A stretch of 64,000 nucleotides of DNA from Nocardiopsis kunsanensis DSM 44524. Lineage in GTDB: Bacteria > Actinomycetota > Actinomycetes > Streptosporangiales > Streptosporangiaceae. The notes under the pieces were generated by a model, which saw only the letters and a list, made by a program, of their open reading frames with translations, was not told where the DNA came from and ran no database searches. The position numbers were made by a program, and so were the translations under genes. The number at the start of each line of letters is the position of its first letter. The first letter of the stretch is position 1. The DNA lies in the NCBI RefSeq assembly GCF_000340965.1, contig NZ_ANAY01000002.1:186001-250000 (forward strand). Direction: 5' to 3'. Of this stretch, positions 25,189-34,292 are shown in pieces.

Positions 25189-25473
25189 ATGCTCCTCGAA
25201 ACCGCATCCGAGGTCACCGTCCACCTGGCCGCTGTTCCCGACCCCGGATCGGGGGAAGCTCCCCCCGGCGCCGAGGGCTTCGTGTCGATCCTCGGGTGGG
25301 CCAAGTGGATCGCCCTGGGGATCTGCGTCCTCGGTCTGATCATCGCCGGAGCGACCATGGCGATCCAGTCCCGCCGGGGGGAGGGCGGCGAGCACATGGG
25401 CAAGATCGGCATGGTCCTCGCGGGGGTCATCCTCATCTCCGCCGCCACGTCCCTCGTCGGATTCCTCGTATAG
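25189..25473 (+). CDS. VirB2/TrbC-like small two-helix membrane protein (pilin-like)
   Basis: A 94-residue protein with two hydrophobic helices: WIALGICVLGLIIAGATMAI (about residues 40-59) and IGMVLAGVILISAATSLVGF (about 73-92). They are separated by the charged loop QSRRGEGGEHMGK. Size and topology fit VirB2/TrbC pilin precursors, and the first 30 residues could be a leader. It is 37 bases after the MinD-like gene with AAAGGA before the ATG. A nearly identical hairpin is built into the VirB6-like protein two genes downstream. Confidence 0.7.
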   Translation: MLLETASEVTVHLAAVPDPGSGEAPPGAEGFVSILGWAKWIALGICVLGLIIAGATMAIQSRRGEGGEHMGKIGMVLAGVILISAATSLVGFLV

Positions 25474-25497
25474 ACAACGACCCAGGGTTGCATCGCC

Positions 25498-26256
25498 ATG
25501 ACCAACTTCGGTGAACAGGTGGACGAGTCGCCCTTCGCGGCCAGAGGATTCATCTTCTCTGCGATGTTCCTCGGCGCCATCGTCCTCGTCGGCCTTCTCG
25601 TGATATCGATCAGTTTTTTCGGCGGAGACGATGAGGACGGAGAGGAAACCTCGCCCTCCGCACCGACAGCATCCCCCACGTCCGAGAAGCCGCCTCCAGC
25701 GGAGGACGCGAGCGTGTGCGGACTGACCGAGGTGGAGATGGCGAGTGGCTTGGACGAGCCTCCCGAGGGAACCGAGTGGGAGCTCGCGGGCACGATCGCC
25801 GCGCCGGGCGTCGAGGGCCAGGGCCCAGGCACGGTCGACGACGACGGTTACCGCTCCTGCTTTGCACGCACCCCTCTGGGGGCCGTCCTCGCCGCGGCGA
25901 ACTGGACAGCAATGAGCTCGGACCCGGAACTCGCGGACGTGGTCATGGAACGTGCCCTCGCAGAGGGGCCCGGGCGCGAGGCGGCCCTGGCCGACGGCGG
26001 GACCTCCGCCGCGGCATCCGAGGACGACGGAGCAAGCATCCAGATCGCGGCCTTCCGTGTCATCTCCTACGACGGGGAGGAAGCCTCCGTCCAGATCGCC
26101 TACACCTCGTCGTACGGGCTCGACATGGTCTTTCCCCTCGACCTCCGCTGGGAGAACGGCGACTGGAAGAACGTCCTGGCCGACGACGGCGAACCCGCCA
26201 CTCCTCCCTACCCGGTGGAGAGCCTCTCAGAGTTCGTCCGGTGGCAGGGCGCTTGA
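25498..26256 (+). CDS. Secretion-locus bitopic membrane protein
   Basis: A 252-residue protein: short cytoplasmic N-terminus, one transmembrane segment (about 17-41, FIFSAMFLGAIVLVGLLVIS), an acidic/proline linker, then an extracytoplasmic domain of about 180 residues (CGLTEVEM...RSCFARTPLGAVLAAANW...YTSSYGLDMVFPLDLRWENGDWK). The domain has the helix-then-beta character of proteins that assemble the transfer channel, but I cannot assign it to a known Vir class. It starts 24 bases after the pilin-like gene and shares its operon. Confidence 0.7.
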   Translation: MTNFGEQVDESPFAARGFIFSAMFLGAIVLVGLLVISISFFGGDDEDGEETSPSAPTASPTSEKPPPAEDASVCGLTEVEMASGLDEPPEGTEWELAGTIAAPGVEGQGPGTVDDDGYRSCFARTPLGAVLAAANWTAMSSDPELADVVMERALAEGPGREAALADGGTSAAASEDDGASIQIAAFRVISYDGEEASVQIAYTSSYGLDMVFPLDLRWENGDWKNVLADDGEPATPPYPVESLSEFVRWQGA

Positions 26257-26324
26257 TCGGACCTCTTTCGCGAGCGCGCACAGAAGCGAATGGTGAAAAA
26301 CACGACCGCTAGGCGAGTACCCCC

Positions 26325-27827
26325 ATGTGCGATTGGCACGATATCGGCTGTCACTTCCAAGAAGGCGCCAGAGCCTTCGCGGAAACTGCCTTCGACACCA
26401 TCCTCGAATGGATGTCCGACGCCGTCGTCGAGGCGCTCGGTCAAATCATCGAGTCGCTGGGCACCTTGTGGGTGCATGTCAGCCCACCACCGCTGACCGG
26501 TGCCACCGGTGACTCCGCGTCCATCAGTGCCGGGGAGACCGGGGACACATCCGGAAGTATCACACGCCTGCTGGAGTACGGGGTGTGGATCGCTCTCGGT
26601 GTCTGCGTCCTCTCCCTGATCGCCCTCGGCGCCCGCATGGCCATCGCTCGCAGGCAGGGCGAGGGAGGCGAACACCTGGGCAAGGTCGGCATGGTCCTGG
26701 GCGCCGTGGTGCTCATCTCCGCCGCCTCCGGCATCATCATGGCGCTCATCCCCACGACCGCTGCTCCCAGTGGTTCGGGCCCCACGGTCTATCTCCAGAA
26801 CAGCCTGTGGTGGTACACGGGTGCCGCGGCCGTCATGTCGGTGGTGGTCGCGGGGATGAAAATGGCCTGGGAACAGAGGGCCGAGCCGGGCAAGGACCTC
26901 ATCAAGTCCCTGATCACCCTGGTGATCGTCTCCGCCGGCGGCGTAACGATGGCCAACCTGGCGATCACAGCCTCCGAGCAGTTCTCCACGTGGATCCTGG
27001 ACAACGCGACAGACGGGACCGACTTCGCCGAGAACGTCTCCGTGATGCTCGTGATGAGCGGAGCCTCCGGGGTGATCTCACCCATCATCCCCCTCACGGT
27101 GATTCTCCTCGGCCTCTTCGCGATCATCGCGACGATGATGCAGATCGTCCTCATGGTGGTCCGCATCGGGATGCTCGTAATTCTGGCCGGGGTCCTCCCC
27201 CTGGCGGCATCCTTCACCAACACGGAGATGGGCAAGTCCTGGTTCAAGAAGCTGGTCGGCTGGCTCGTCGCCTTCATCCTCTACAAGCCGGCTGCGGCCA
27301 TCATCTACGCGGCGGCCTTCCAGCTGGTGGGGGCCGACCTCTTCGAGGACGACCACGGCCTCCTACAGGTCATCTCGGGCCTGACGCTCATGATCGTGGC
27401 GCTGATCGCCATGCCCGCCCTCATCCGCTTCTCCGTACCCATGGTCGGTGGGATGGCCGGCGGCGCCGCCGCGGGAGCCGCGGTCAGCGGGGCTGTGGCC
27501 GACCTGCCCTCCGGTGCCGCCAAGACCTCCGGCGGAGGCGGAGGCGGCGGCGGAGGCGGCGGCGGCGGAGGCGGCGGTTCCGGCAGTGGCCCCTCCGGCT
27601 CCGCCAACACCAGTGGCGCGGCCCAGGGCGGCGGCCAAATGGCCGGCGGTGCCGCCAAGGGAGGCGCCGCCGCAGGTGCGGGCGCGGCCACCGCTGGTGT
27701 CGCCACCGCGGCGATGGCAGCGGCGGATGCCGCGAAGAAGGTCGGCGACACCATCGCCCAGACCGCCAAGGACGCAACCGAGGGAAGCGAATCAGGAGAG
27801 GGGGGCGGTCCCAGTGGCAGTCGCTGA
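26325..27827 (+). CDS. VirB6/TrbL-like polytopic channel protein
   Basis: A 500-residue membrane protein with an amphipathic N-terminus (CDWHDIGCHFQEGARAF), then 7-8 hydrophobic helices. Residues about 84-150 repeat the two-helix hairpin of the pilin-like protein (WIALGVCVLSLIALGARMAI, then RQGEGGEHLGKVGMVLG). Residues 160-370 carry the main channel helices, including LVIVSAGGVTMANLAITAS and IGMLVILAGVLPLAASFTNT, followed by GKSWFKKLVGWLVAFILYKP, a motif typical of actinobacterial TrbL-like proteins. The C-terminal 130 residues are Gly/Ala-rich with about 16 consecutive glycines. It overlaps the next gene by 14 bases. Confidence 0.8.
   Translation: MCDWHDIGCHFQEGARAFAETAFDTILEWMSDAVVEALGQIIESLGTLWVHVSPPPLTGATGDSASISAGETGDTSGSITRLLEYGVWIALGVCVLSLIALGARMAIARRQGEGGEHLGKVGMVLGAVVLISAASGIIMALIPTTAAPSGSGPTVYLQNSLWWYTGAAAVMSVVVAGMKMAWEQRAEPGKDLIKSLITLVIVSAGGVTMANLAITASEQFSTWILDNATDGTDFAENVSVMLVMSGASGVISPIIPLTVILLGLFAIIATMMQIVLMVVRIGMLVILAGVLPLAASFTNTEMGKSWFKKLVGWLVAFILYKPAAAIIYAAAFQLVGADLFEDDHGLLQVISGLTLMIVALIAMPALIRFSVPMVGGMAGGAAAGAAVSGAVADLPSGAAKTSGGGGGGGGGGGGGGGGSGSGPSGSANTSGAAQGGGQMAGGAAKGGAAAGAGAATAGVATAAMAAADAAKKVGDTIAQTAKDATEGSESGEGGGPSGSR
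27531..27578 (+). repeat. GGC/GGA triplet repeat encoding polyglycine
   Basis: Sixteen consecutive glycine codons, all GGC or GGA except a final GGT, lie inside the VirB6-like gene. Triplet repeats can change length in steps of one codon without loss of frame, so the linker length may vary between strains. Confidence 0.85.
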
Positions 27828-29325
27828 CTCGGAGGTCCGCGGACCTCGCACCTATGGGAACTGGCGCAAACCGGCGACCGCGGGGCTCATGGGCCTGGGC
27901 TCTTTGGGCACCGGCCTCCTGCTCGGCGGACTCATCTTCGTGGTCTTCCTCGTGATGATCGGGGGAATGCTCGCCGGATTCGTCGGTGGAATCCTCGTCG
28001 GCGGGCTCCTGCTGGCGGTTCTCACCAAGGACAAACACGACCGCAACCTGATCACGAGGATGACCGTACGCATGGCCTGGTGGAACACACGATCGAAGAA
28101 AGCCCATCTGTACCGCTCGGGTCCGTTGGGCCGAACCCCGTGGGGCACCTTCCAACTCCCGGGTCTGGCAGCACCCTCGCGCCTGTCCGAACACACCGAC
28201 TCCTACGGCCGCCCCTTCGCCCTTCTCTACGTGCCGGCCACCGGCCACTACACCGTGGTGATCGGGACCGAACCCGATGGCGCCGCGCTGGTGGACGAGG
28301 ACCAGGTGGACGTGTGGGTAGCCGGTTGGGGCCACTGGCTGGCCAACCTCGGGGACGAGCCCGGGATCGAGGCGGCCTCGGTGACGGTCGAGACCGCCCC
28401 GGACACCGGAACCAGGCTGCGCCGGGAAATCATGAGCAATATCGACCCGGGCTCACCCGCCTTCGCACAGGCCATGCTGCACGAGGCCGTCGACCGCTAC
28501 CCGACCGGCTCCTCCGTGGTGAAGGCCTACGTCGCCGTGACCTTCTCGGCCGCCTCCCGGACCGGCGGCAAGAAACGCAAGCCGGACGAAATGGGCCCCG
28601 AGCTGGCAGCACGGGTCCCCAACCTGACCCAGCAACTGAGCGCGACCGGGGGCGGAGCGGCTCACCCGCTGTCCGCCCAAGAACTGTGCGAGACGATCCG
28701 AATCGCCTACGACCCCGCATCGGCGGTCCTCATCGACGAGGCGCACGCCAACGGGGAGGACCCCGAACTCACCTGGCCGGACGTCGGACCCACCGCTCAC
28801 CAGACGATGTGGGACTCCTACATCCACGACGGCGCCCTGTCGATGACCTGGTCCATGACCGCGGCTCCGCGGGGCAACGTCCAGTCCAACATCCTCTCGC
28901 GCCTCCTGGCCCCGCACTCCGACATCGCCCGCAAGCGGGTGACCCTGCTCTACCGCCCATTGGACGCCGCCCGCGCCGCCAGTGTGGTCGAGGCCGACCT
29001 ACGGGCAGCGGAGTTCCGGCAGACCTCCTCCGACAAACCCTCCGCCCGCGACATGGTGGCCACCCGGGCGGCCCGCGCGACAGCGGCGGAGGAGGCCTCC
29101 GGCGCCGGCCTGGTCAACTTCGGCCTGGTCGTGACAGCAACCGTCACCGACCCGGCGCTCAAACCCGAGGCCGTGGCGACCGTGGACAACCTGTCCGCGA
29201 CCGCCCGCCTCCGTTTGAGGTTGGTCCACGGCTCCCAGGACTCGGCGTTCGCCGGGGCCCTCCCACTCGGCCTGGTCCTGCCCAAACACCTGAAGGTCCC
29301 CGCTGAACTGAGGGAGCAGCTGTGA
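27814..29325 (+). CDS. SCO6880-family (PrgI-type) conjugation membrane protein
   Basis: A protein of about 503 residues. Two transmembrane helices lie at about 30-75 (GTGLLLGGLIFVVFLVMIGG, AGFVGGILVGGLLLAV), preceded by RGPRTYGNWRKPATAGLMGL and followed by a large cytoplasmic region. This layout and the blocks SRLSEHTDSYGRPFALLYVP and HYTVVIGTEPDGAALVDEDQ match the SCO6880-like proteins that precede the VirB4 ATPase in actinobacterial transfer loci (a PrgI-like N-terminus with a VirB4-N-like domain). The GTG at 27814 lies inside the preceding gene. The stop overlaps the next GTG by four bases. It probably forms the inner-membrane platform for the ATPase. Confidence 0.85.
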   Translation: MAVADSEVRGPRTYGNWRKPATAGLMGLGSLGTGLLLGGLIFVVFLVMIGGMLAGFVGGILVGGLLLAVLTKDKHDRNLITRMTVRMAWWNTRSKKAHLYRSGPLGRTPWGTFQLPGLAAPSRLSEHTDSYGRPFALLYVPATGHYTVVIGTEPDGAALVDEDQVDVWVAGWGHWLANLGDEPGIEAASVTVETAPDTGTRLRREIMSNIDPGSPAFAQAMLHEAVDRYPTGSSVVKAYVAVTFSAASRTGGKKRKPDEMGPELAARVPNLTQQLSATGGGAAHPLSAQELCETIRIAYDPASAVLIDEAHANGEDPELTWPDVGPTAHQTMWDSYIHDGALSMTWSMTAAPRGNVQSNILSRLLAPHSDIARKRVTLLYRPLDAARAASVVEADLRAAEFRQTSSDKPSARDMVATRAARATAAEEASGAGLVNFGLVVTATVTDPALKPEAVATVDNLSATARLRLRLVHGSQDSAFAGALPLGLVLPKHLKVPAELREQL

Positions 29326-31013
29326 TCGGCGGACACAAACGCGCCAAGAGCACGAACATCAAGAAGCAGCGGCAAGCGCAGATCAGACGTCAGAAGCAGG
29401 CCGAGGAGGAGGTGCAGGCCCCTCGCAAGCGTCCCGGTATGCGTGGTTGGGTCGGCCCGGGCCGCGGCGAGGCGGGCGTTGTCCAGATGGCGGAGGAGTG
29501 GCGGGGCACGACCGTCCAGGCCTGCGGTCTGTGGCCGTTCTCCGTGGGCACGGGCACGCCCATGGTCGGGGTCCCCCTGGGACGGAACCTGAGTTCGGGA
29601 GCGACTCTGTGCTGCGACCCGATCTCCTGGTTCCAGCGCGCCAAGTTGATCTCCAACCCATCGGCCTTCGTCCTGGGCAAGCCCGGACTCGGGAAGAGCA
29701 CCATCATCAGGCGTATGGCCACCGGGATCGCCGGCTACGGAGGGCAGCCCCTCGTCCTCGGGGACCTCAAACCGGACTACGTCGACCTCATCGAGGCCCT
29801 GGGCGGCCAGGTCATCACCCTGGGACGAGGGCGCGGGCACCTCAACATCCTCGACCCCGGCGAGTCCCGGGCCGCCGCCCGCCGGCTCACCGGCAAGGCC
29901 CGCAGCCGAGTCCTCGCGGACGCCCACGGCCGCCGACTCAACATGGTCTCGGCGTTGTTGACCATCATGCGGTCGTCTCCTCCCACGGACCGGGAGGAGA
30001 CGATCCTGGACCGCGCATTGAAGGTCCTGGACGACAGGCTCGACGGCACCCCGGTCCTTCCCGACCTGCTCAAGGCCGTTCAGGACGCCCCCGACGAGGT
30101 GCGCCAGGTCGCCCTGGACCGCGGTTCCATGGATCGGTACCGGGAGATCACCGACGGGTTGGAGGCCTCGCTCATCGGTCTCTGCGGCGGTGGACGGCTG
30201 GGGGAGACCTTCTCGAAACCGACCACCAGCCCGATGGTGCGCGACCGCCCGGTGGTCTTCGACGTCTCTTCCATCGACGACTCCGAGATGGACCTGCAGG
30301 CCGCCGTGCTGCTGGCGTGCTGGTCCGCCGGATTCGGCACGGTCAACGTCGCGAACGCCCTGGCCGACGCCGGTCTCGAACCCCGGCGCCACTACTTCGT
30401 GATCCTCGACGAGCTGTGGCGTGCGCTCCGTGCGGGCCGCGGCATGGTCGACAGGGTCGACGCCCTCACCCGCCTCAACCGGCAGCGCGGCGTGGGCATG
30501 GCCATGTGCTCCCACACGATGAGCGACCTCATGTCCCTCGCCAACGAAGAGGACCGGATGAAGGCCCGCGGTTTCGTCGAGCGTTCGGGCATGGTCATCT
30601 GCGGCGGGCTCCCCGCAGCGGAAATGCCCATGCTCCAGTCGGCGATCCCGTTCTCCGAGGCAGAGCAGAACATGCTGAAGGGCTGGCAGGACCCGCCGGC
30701 CTGGGACCCGGCGACCAACAAGGAGGCCGAACCCCCCGGCCGCGGCAAGTTCCTCGTCAAGGTCGGCGGGAGGCCGGGCATCCCGGTGAACCTCCAGCTC
30801 ACATCGGTGGAGTCGGGGATCCACGACACCAACAAACTGTGGCACCAGACCTCGCGGGTCGGCAGTGCCGAACCCGCTGCCTCCGAGACCACGGATACCA
30901 CGGAGGCCACCCCGGTCACCGAGCCCACCGCCACAACATCCGAGGAGATCGGGCAGGGCACCTCGGGCGACCGCACGTCCCACACGGATACCGACGTCTC
31001 CACACACAGCTGA
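29322..31013 (+). CDS. VirB4-like secretion ATPase
   Basis: A 563-residue ATPase that should energise substrate export or channel assembly. Residues 95-130 read CDPISWFQRAKLISNPSAFV then LGKPGLGKSTIIRRM, with Walker A GKPGLGKST at 119-127. Walker B is HYFVILDELWRALRAG (about 355-370). RLNRQRGVGMAMCSHTMSDL contains the arginine/glutamine motif of the VirB4/TraC class. The last 60 residues are Thr/Glu-rich and likely disordered. GTG 29322 overlaps the upstream stop (GTGA). It is 15 bases from the coupling-protein gene; together they form the motor of the system. Confidence 0.9.
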   Translation: MIGGHKRAKSTNIKKQRQAQIRRQKQAEEEVQAPRKRPGMRGWVGPGRGEAGVVQMAEEWRGTTVQACGLWPFSVGTGTPMVGVPLGRNLSSGATLCCDPISWFQRAKLISNPSAFVLGKPGLGKSTIIRRMATGIAGYGGQPLVLGDLKPDYVDLIEALGGQVITLGRGRGHLNILDPGESRAAARRLTGKARSRVLADAHGRRLNMVSALLTIMRSSPPTDREETILDRALKVLDDRLDGTPVLPDLLKAVQDAPDEVRQVALDRGSMDRYREITDGLEASLIGLCGGGRLGETFSKPTTSPMVRDRPVVFDVSSIDDSEMDLQAAVLLACWSAGFGTVNVANALADAGLEPRRHYFVILDELWRALRAGRGMVDRVDALTRLNRQRGVGMAMCSHTMSDLMSLANEEDRMKARGFVERSGMVICGGLPAAEMPMLQSAIPFSEAEQNMLKGWQDPPAWDPATNKEAEPPGRGKFLVKVGGRPGIPVNLQLTSVESGIHDTNKLWHQTSRVGSAEPAASETTDTTEATPVTEPTATTSEEIGQGTSGDRTSHTDTDVSTHS

Positions 31014-31027
31014 AGAAAGGTCCACAC

Positions 31028-32770
31028 ATGGGCAAGCAGCGGGGCGGCAGAGCGCCCGTCGACCCCTCCCAGTTCTGGCTCATCGGCCTCATCATCGGTG
31101 GTTTCGCCCTCCTGGCCGCCCTGTGGCTCGGCGGGACCATCGGCGCGTTCTTCGGCGGCGCCGGATGGAACCCGCCCGCTTTCGGGTTCGACACGTTCTT
31201 CGCCGTACTGAGCGGGGAGCCGGTGTGGCAGGGCGCCTCGCTCACGGCGGTCGTGACGGGCATGGTCGCCACGGTCGGCTTCGTCGTCATCCTCGCCGTA
31301 CTGGTGGTCCTGCTCATGAGCGGAGGGAACGACCGCGGCGGTCTGGCCACCGCCGAGCAGACCGGCGACCTCGCGCCGAAGGCAGCAGCGGAGAAGGCCA
31401 GGCGCCTGCGGCGCTCGCTCCGGGACCGCAAGAAGATCGACCCCGCCGATGCGGGTCTGCTCCTCGGCGACCTCCATCCGTCCGGCCCCGAGCTGCGTGC
31501 CTCGTGGGAGGACGTCGCGGTGGTCTTCATGGGGCCCAGATCCGGTAAGACCTCGGCGCTGGCGGTCCCGAACATCCTTCAGGCCCCCGGGCCCTGCGTC
31601 GTGACCTCCAACAAGGCCGACATCTATGCGATCACCTCCGGGGAACGCGCCCGCCGCGGAAGAGTGTGGTTGTTCGATCCCCAGTCGATCGCCCACGCCG
31701 ACCGTGAGATGTGGTGGGACATGCTCTCCATGGCCCGCACCATCGAAGGGGCCGACCGGCTGGCCATGCACCTGGTGTCGGCCACCAGTGGAGCCGAGGA
31801 GGGTGAGGACTTCTGGGCCAAGGCCGGGCGCAACCTGCTGCGCATCGTCCTGCACGCCGCATCCATCGACGGCAGGAACCTCAGGGAGGTCCTCGACTGG
31901 TTGGCCGATCCGGGCGACCAGGGTCCCCTCATCATCCTGCGCAATCACGGGCTGGCCGCTCTCGCGGAGAATCTCGACGGGACCGTTCGAGGAGCTCCGG
32001 AAACGAGGGACGGCATCTACGAGCACGCCCGCCAGGCGGTCGCATGCCTCTTGGACCCGGAAGTCCTGGCCTGGGTGATCCCGAACGACGACCTGCCGAA
32101 GTTCGAGCCCGGGGAGCTCGTGCGTTCCACCGACGCCCTCTACCTCCTGTCCAAGGACGGGGGCGGTGGCGCGGCCGGTGTGATCGCGGCACTGACCGAC
32201 GCGTGCCTGCGCGCGGCCGTCGCTGTGGCCGAGGCCAGCCCGGGCGGCCGCCTGGACCCGCCGATGGAGGCGATCCTGGACGAGGCCTGCAACGTCTGCA
32301 AGATCCAGGACCTGCCGGACCTGTACTCGCACCTGGGTTCACGCGGAGTGCTCCCGGTGACGGTCATGCAGTCCTACGAGCAGGGCGTGCGTGTGTGGGG
32401 CAAGAGCGGGATGGACTCCTTGTGGTCGGCCGCCACCGTCAAGCTCCTCGGCTCCGGCTTGGACGACCAAGCTTTCGCCGACCGGATCTCCTCTCTCGTC
32501 GGCGAGACCTACGTGGACGAATCGTCGGCGTCGGAGAGCAAGGACGGGCGCAGCCTCCAGCGCTCACAACGCCGCGAGCGCATCCTCGACGTGTCCGACG
32601 TGCGTGAGATCGAGAAGGGAACCGCCCTGCTGCTCGCGACCTCCACCCGGCCGGCGCGCCTGCGTCTGAGGCCCTGGTTCCGGGAGAAGAGCGCCAAGGC
32701 CATCTCGGCGGACCAGGAAGCAGCCGAGAGCGCCATCGCCGGCCGAGCGGCCAAACGCCTCACCTTCTGA
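31028..32770 (+). CDS. VirD4/TraG-type coupling protein
   Basis: A 580-residue coupling ATPase that recruits substrates to the type IV channel. Two N-terminal transmembrane segments (about 17-40 and 70-100) are followed by a P-loop domain: VVFMGPRSGKTSALAVPN (Walker A, about 166-183), SNKADIYAITSGER, GRVWLFDPQ, and Walker B MEAILDEACNVCK (about 412-424). VLPVTVMQSYEQGVRVWGK follows, as in TraG/VirD4 proteins. All motifs are intact. The ATG is preceded by GAAAGG. No relaxase gene is adjacent. Its presence shows the locus is built to deliver a cargo, DNA or protein. Confidence 0.92.
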   Translation: MGKQRGGRAPVDPSQFWLIGLIIGGFALLAALWLGGTIGAFFGGAGWNPPAFGFDTFFAVLSGEPVWQGASLTAVVTGMVATVGFVVILAVLVVLLMSGGNDRGGLATAEQTGDLAPKAAAEKARRLRRSLRDRKKIDPADAGLLLGDLHPSGPELRASWEDVAVVFMGPRSGKTSALAVPNILQAPGPCVVTSNKADIYAITSGERARRGRVWLFDPQSIAHADREMWWDMLSMARTIEGADRLAMHLVSATSGAEEGEDFWAKAGRNLLRIVLHAASIDGRNLREVLDWLADPGDQGPLIILRNHGLAALAENLDGTVRGAPETRDGIYEHARQAVACLLDPEVLAWVIPNDDLPKFEPGELVRSTDALYLLSKDGGGGAAGVIAALTDACLRAAVAVAEASPGGRLDPPMEAILDEACNVCKIQDLPDLYSHLGSRGVLPVTVMQSYEQGVRVWGKSGMDSLWSAATVKLLGSGLDDQAFADRISSLVGETYVDESSASESKDGRSLQRSQRRERILDVSDVREIEKGTALLLATSTRPARLRLRPWFREKSAKAISADQEAAESAIAGRAAKRLTF

Positions 32771-32803
32771 CCCGATCCCGTCGAGTACAGCACTGGAGCG
32801 ACC

Positions 32804-33214
32804 TTGAGCACTACCCAGGAAGAGGCCCAGCAGCCGCCTTTCATCTTTGCGCTCACCCCGGACGAGTACACGGTCGAACTCGCCCAACTGACGACCTGGG
32901 TGAACGGCTTCCTCGTCCCCGTCTACGTCACCTCCCGTATCCCGAGTTCTCGTGCTCCTTGGTGCGCGCGCTGGTGGAAGCATCCGGAGGCCATCGGTCG
33001 GCTGCACGCACTGTGGCTCGCCTACCAGGCGATGTCGGACACCGGCGGCGCCGGGATCACCGCACCGCACGAATGGCACAGGGACCACCTGGACCCTGCT
33101 CTGGCCTCCCTGCGCGCACCCGACGGCCCCTTCTCCGGGTGTATGACCAAACCCCACCAGGACACACACAATCCCCCGCCCGAGGTAACGGTCGTCGACC
33201 ACACTGGGCTCTGA
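32804..33214 (+). CDS. DUF4913 domain protein
   Basis: A 136-residue soluble protein. LTTWVNGFLVPVYVTSRIPS, then WCARWWKHPEAIGRLHALWL and THEWHRDHLDPAL-like HEWHRDHLDPALASL are the DUF4913 landmarks. Such proteins routinely follow the coupling-protein gene in actinobacterial transfer loci. Their role is unknown, but an accessory or adaptor function is likely. The start is TTG 32804 behind GGAGCGACC. The N-terminal 10 residues and the last 30 are flexible. Confidence 0.8.
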   Translation: MSTTQEEAQQPPFIFALTPDEYTVELAQLTTWVNGFLVPVYVTSRIPSSRAPWCARWWKHPEAIGRLHALWLAYQAMSDTGGAGITAPHEWHRDHLDPALASLRAPDGPFSGCMTKPHQDTHNPPPEVTVVDHTGL

Positions 33215-33235
33215 CCCGACCAGGAGGAGAGCAGC

Positions 33236-34270
33236 ATGCCGTACTCGGAGGACGACGACCGGAGCATCGAACAGCTCCGCGCGGAGCAGGAAGCCCTGAT
33301 CGCCCTCGGCACAAGGGCTCCTGTCGACAGCGCCCTGCGCCTGATCTCGGAGGAGACCGCGGCCGGGGGCCTGTGGCCCGAGAGCCCGAAGGGCACCCCG
33401 ATCATCCTCGACACCGACATCGGGGGGGACCCCGACGACGCGATCGCCGTGGCCGCCGCGGGCCGTACCGTTCCGGAACTCGCGCTGGTACTGACCAACG
33501 ACGAGACCGGGAACGGTCTCCCCCACGGCGAACGGGCGCGGTTGGCCCGGTATCTGCTGGACCTGTTGGACCGCGGCGACGTAGGGACCGTGGCCGGCCA
33601 CAGTGCCGGCAGGACCAGGTACTTCTGTGCGCAGGGTCTGGTGCCCGAGGAGATCCCCGACCAGCCCTCCGACGTCACCGGCGCGATACGTGACCTCCTG
33701 GCACGGACCGACGGGCCGATCCGCTGGGTCGGTATGGGAGCACTGAGCAATCTGGCCCGCGTCCTGACGGAGGTCCCGGAAGCTGCCGAGAGGCTCATCG
33801 TCACGCAGATGGGGGGAGCGCTCGAGTACCGCGACCCTTCCCGGGCCGAGCACAACATCCGGATGGACGTTCTGTCGGCCCACAGGGTGTTCGACGCGAT
33901 CAACTCGGGCCGACTGGAGGACGTTCAATTGGTCACGTCCGAGATCACCTTCCACTCCGAGATCGAGATCGTTCCGGGAGACGCATTCCATCGGCGCCTC
34001 TCCGAGGCGCCGACCGGCGGCTGGCAGGAGCTGCTGCACCGCCACATTGAAGCGTGGTTCGCCGCTTTCCACCCCGGGAGCATGCAACACGACGCGCTCG
34101 CCCTCTCCGCCGCGCTCGGCAAGCCCTTCGTCAATCTCGGCCTGAGGAAGGTCTCCTTGGACCGGATCGGCCGCATGAGCCGTGACGATCGCGGTGCGGA
34201 GGTCTGGCTGAGTGTGGCCGCGAAATACGATCCGTTCAACACTTGGTTGAAGCAGACCCTGTTCGACTGA
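33236..34270 (+). CDS. Inosine-uridine-type nucleoside hydrolase
   Basis: A 344-residue protein of the IU-nucleoside hydrolase fold, which cleaves the N-glycosidic bond of ribonucleosides. IILDTDIGGDPDDAIAVAAA (about residues 56-75) is the calcium- and ribose-binding D-x-D-x-G-x-D-D motif with one inserted residue. VGMGALSNLARVLTEVPEAA matches the GPLTNLA block, RAEHNIRMDVLSAHRVF the N...D...A block, and HDALALSAAL the C-terminal histidine-aspartate pair. A 55-residue N-terminal extension precedes the domain and there is no signal peptide. It sits 21 bases after the DUF4913 gene inside the secretion operon, an unusual location for a metabolic hydrolase. It could be an accessory enzyme or an exported cargo. 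Confidence 0.8.
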   Translation: MPYSEDDDRSIEQLRAEQEALIALGTRAPVDSALRLISEETAAGGLWPESPKGTPIILDTDIGGDPDDAIAVAAAGRTVPELALVLTNDETGNGLPHGERARLARYLLDLLDRGDVGTVAGHSAGRTRYFCAQGLVPEEIPDQPSDVTGAIRDLLARTDGPIRWVGMGALSNLARVLTEVPEAAERLIVTQMGGALEYRDPSRAEHNIRMDVLSAHRVFDAINSGRLEDVQLVTSEITFHSEIEIVPGDAFHRRLSEAPTGGWQELLHRHIEAWFAAFHPGSMQHDALALSAALGKPFVNLGLRKVSLDRIGRMSRDDRGAEVWLSVAAKYDPFNTWLKQTLFD

Positions 34271-34292
34271 GTCCTCACCCCCCGGACCATGC

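Noticed and set aside
29447..31027. Extension of the coupling-protein frame 527 codons upstream
   Set aside because: This part overlaps the VirB4 gene in another frame and is Arg/Pro-rich; the real start at 31028 has a ribosome-binding site and leads directly into the membrane segment.
28950..32332. Two long minus-strand frames opposite the VirB4 and VirD4 genes
   Set aside because: Antisense to ATPases with intact Walker motifs; the translations are low-complexity.
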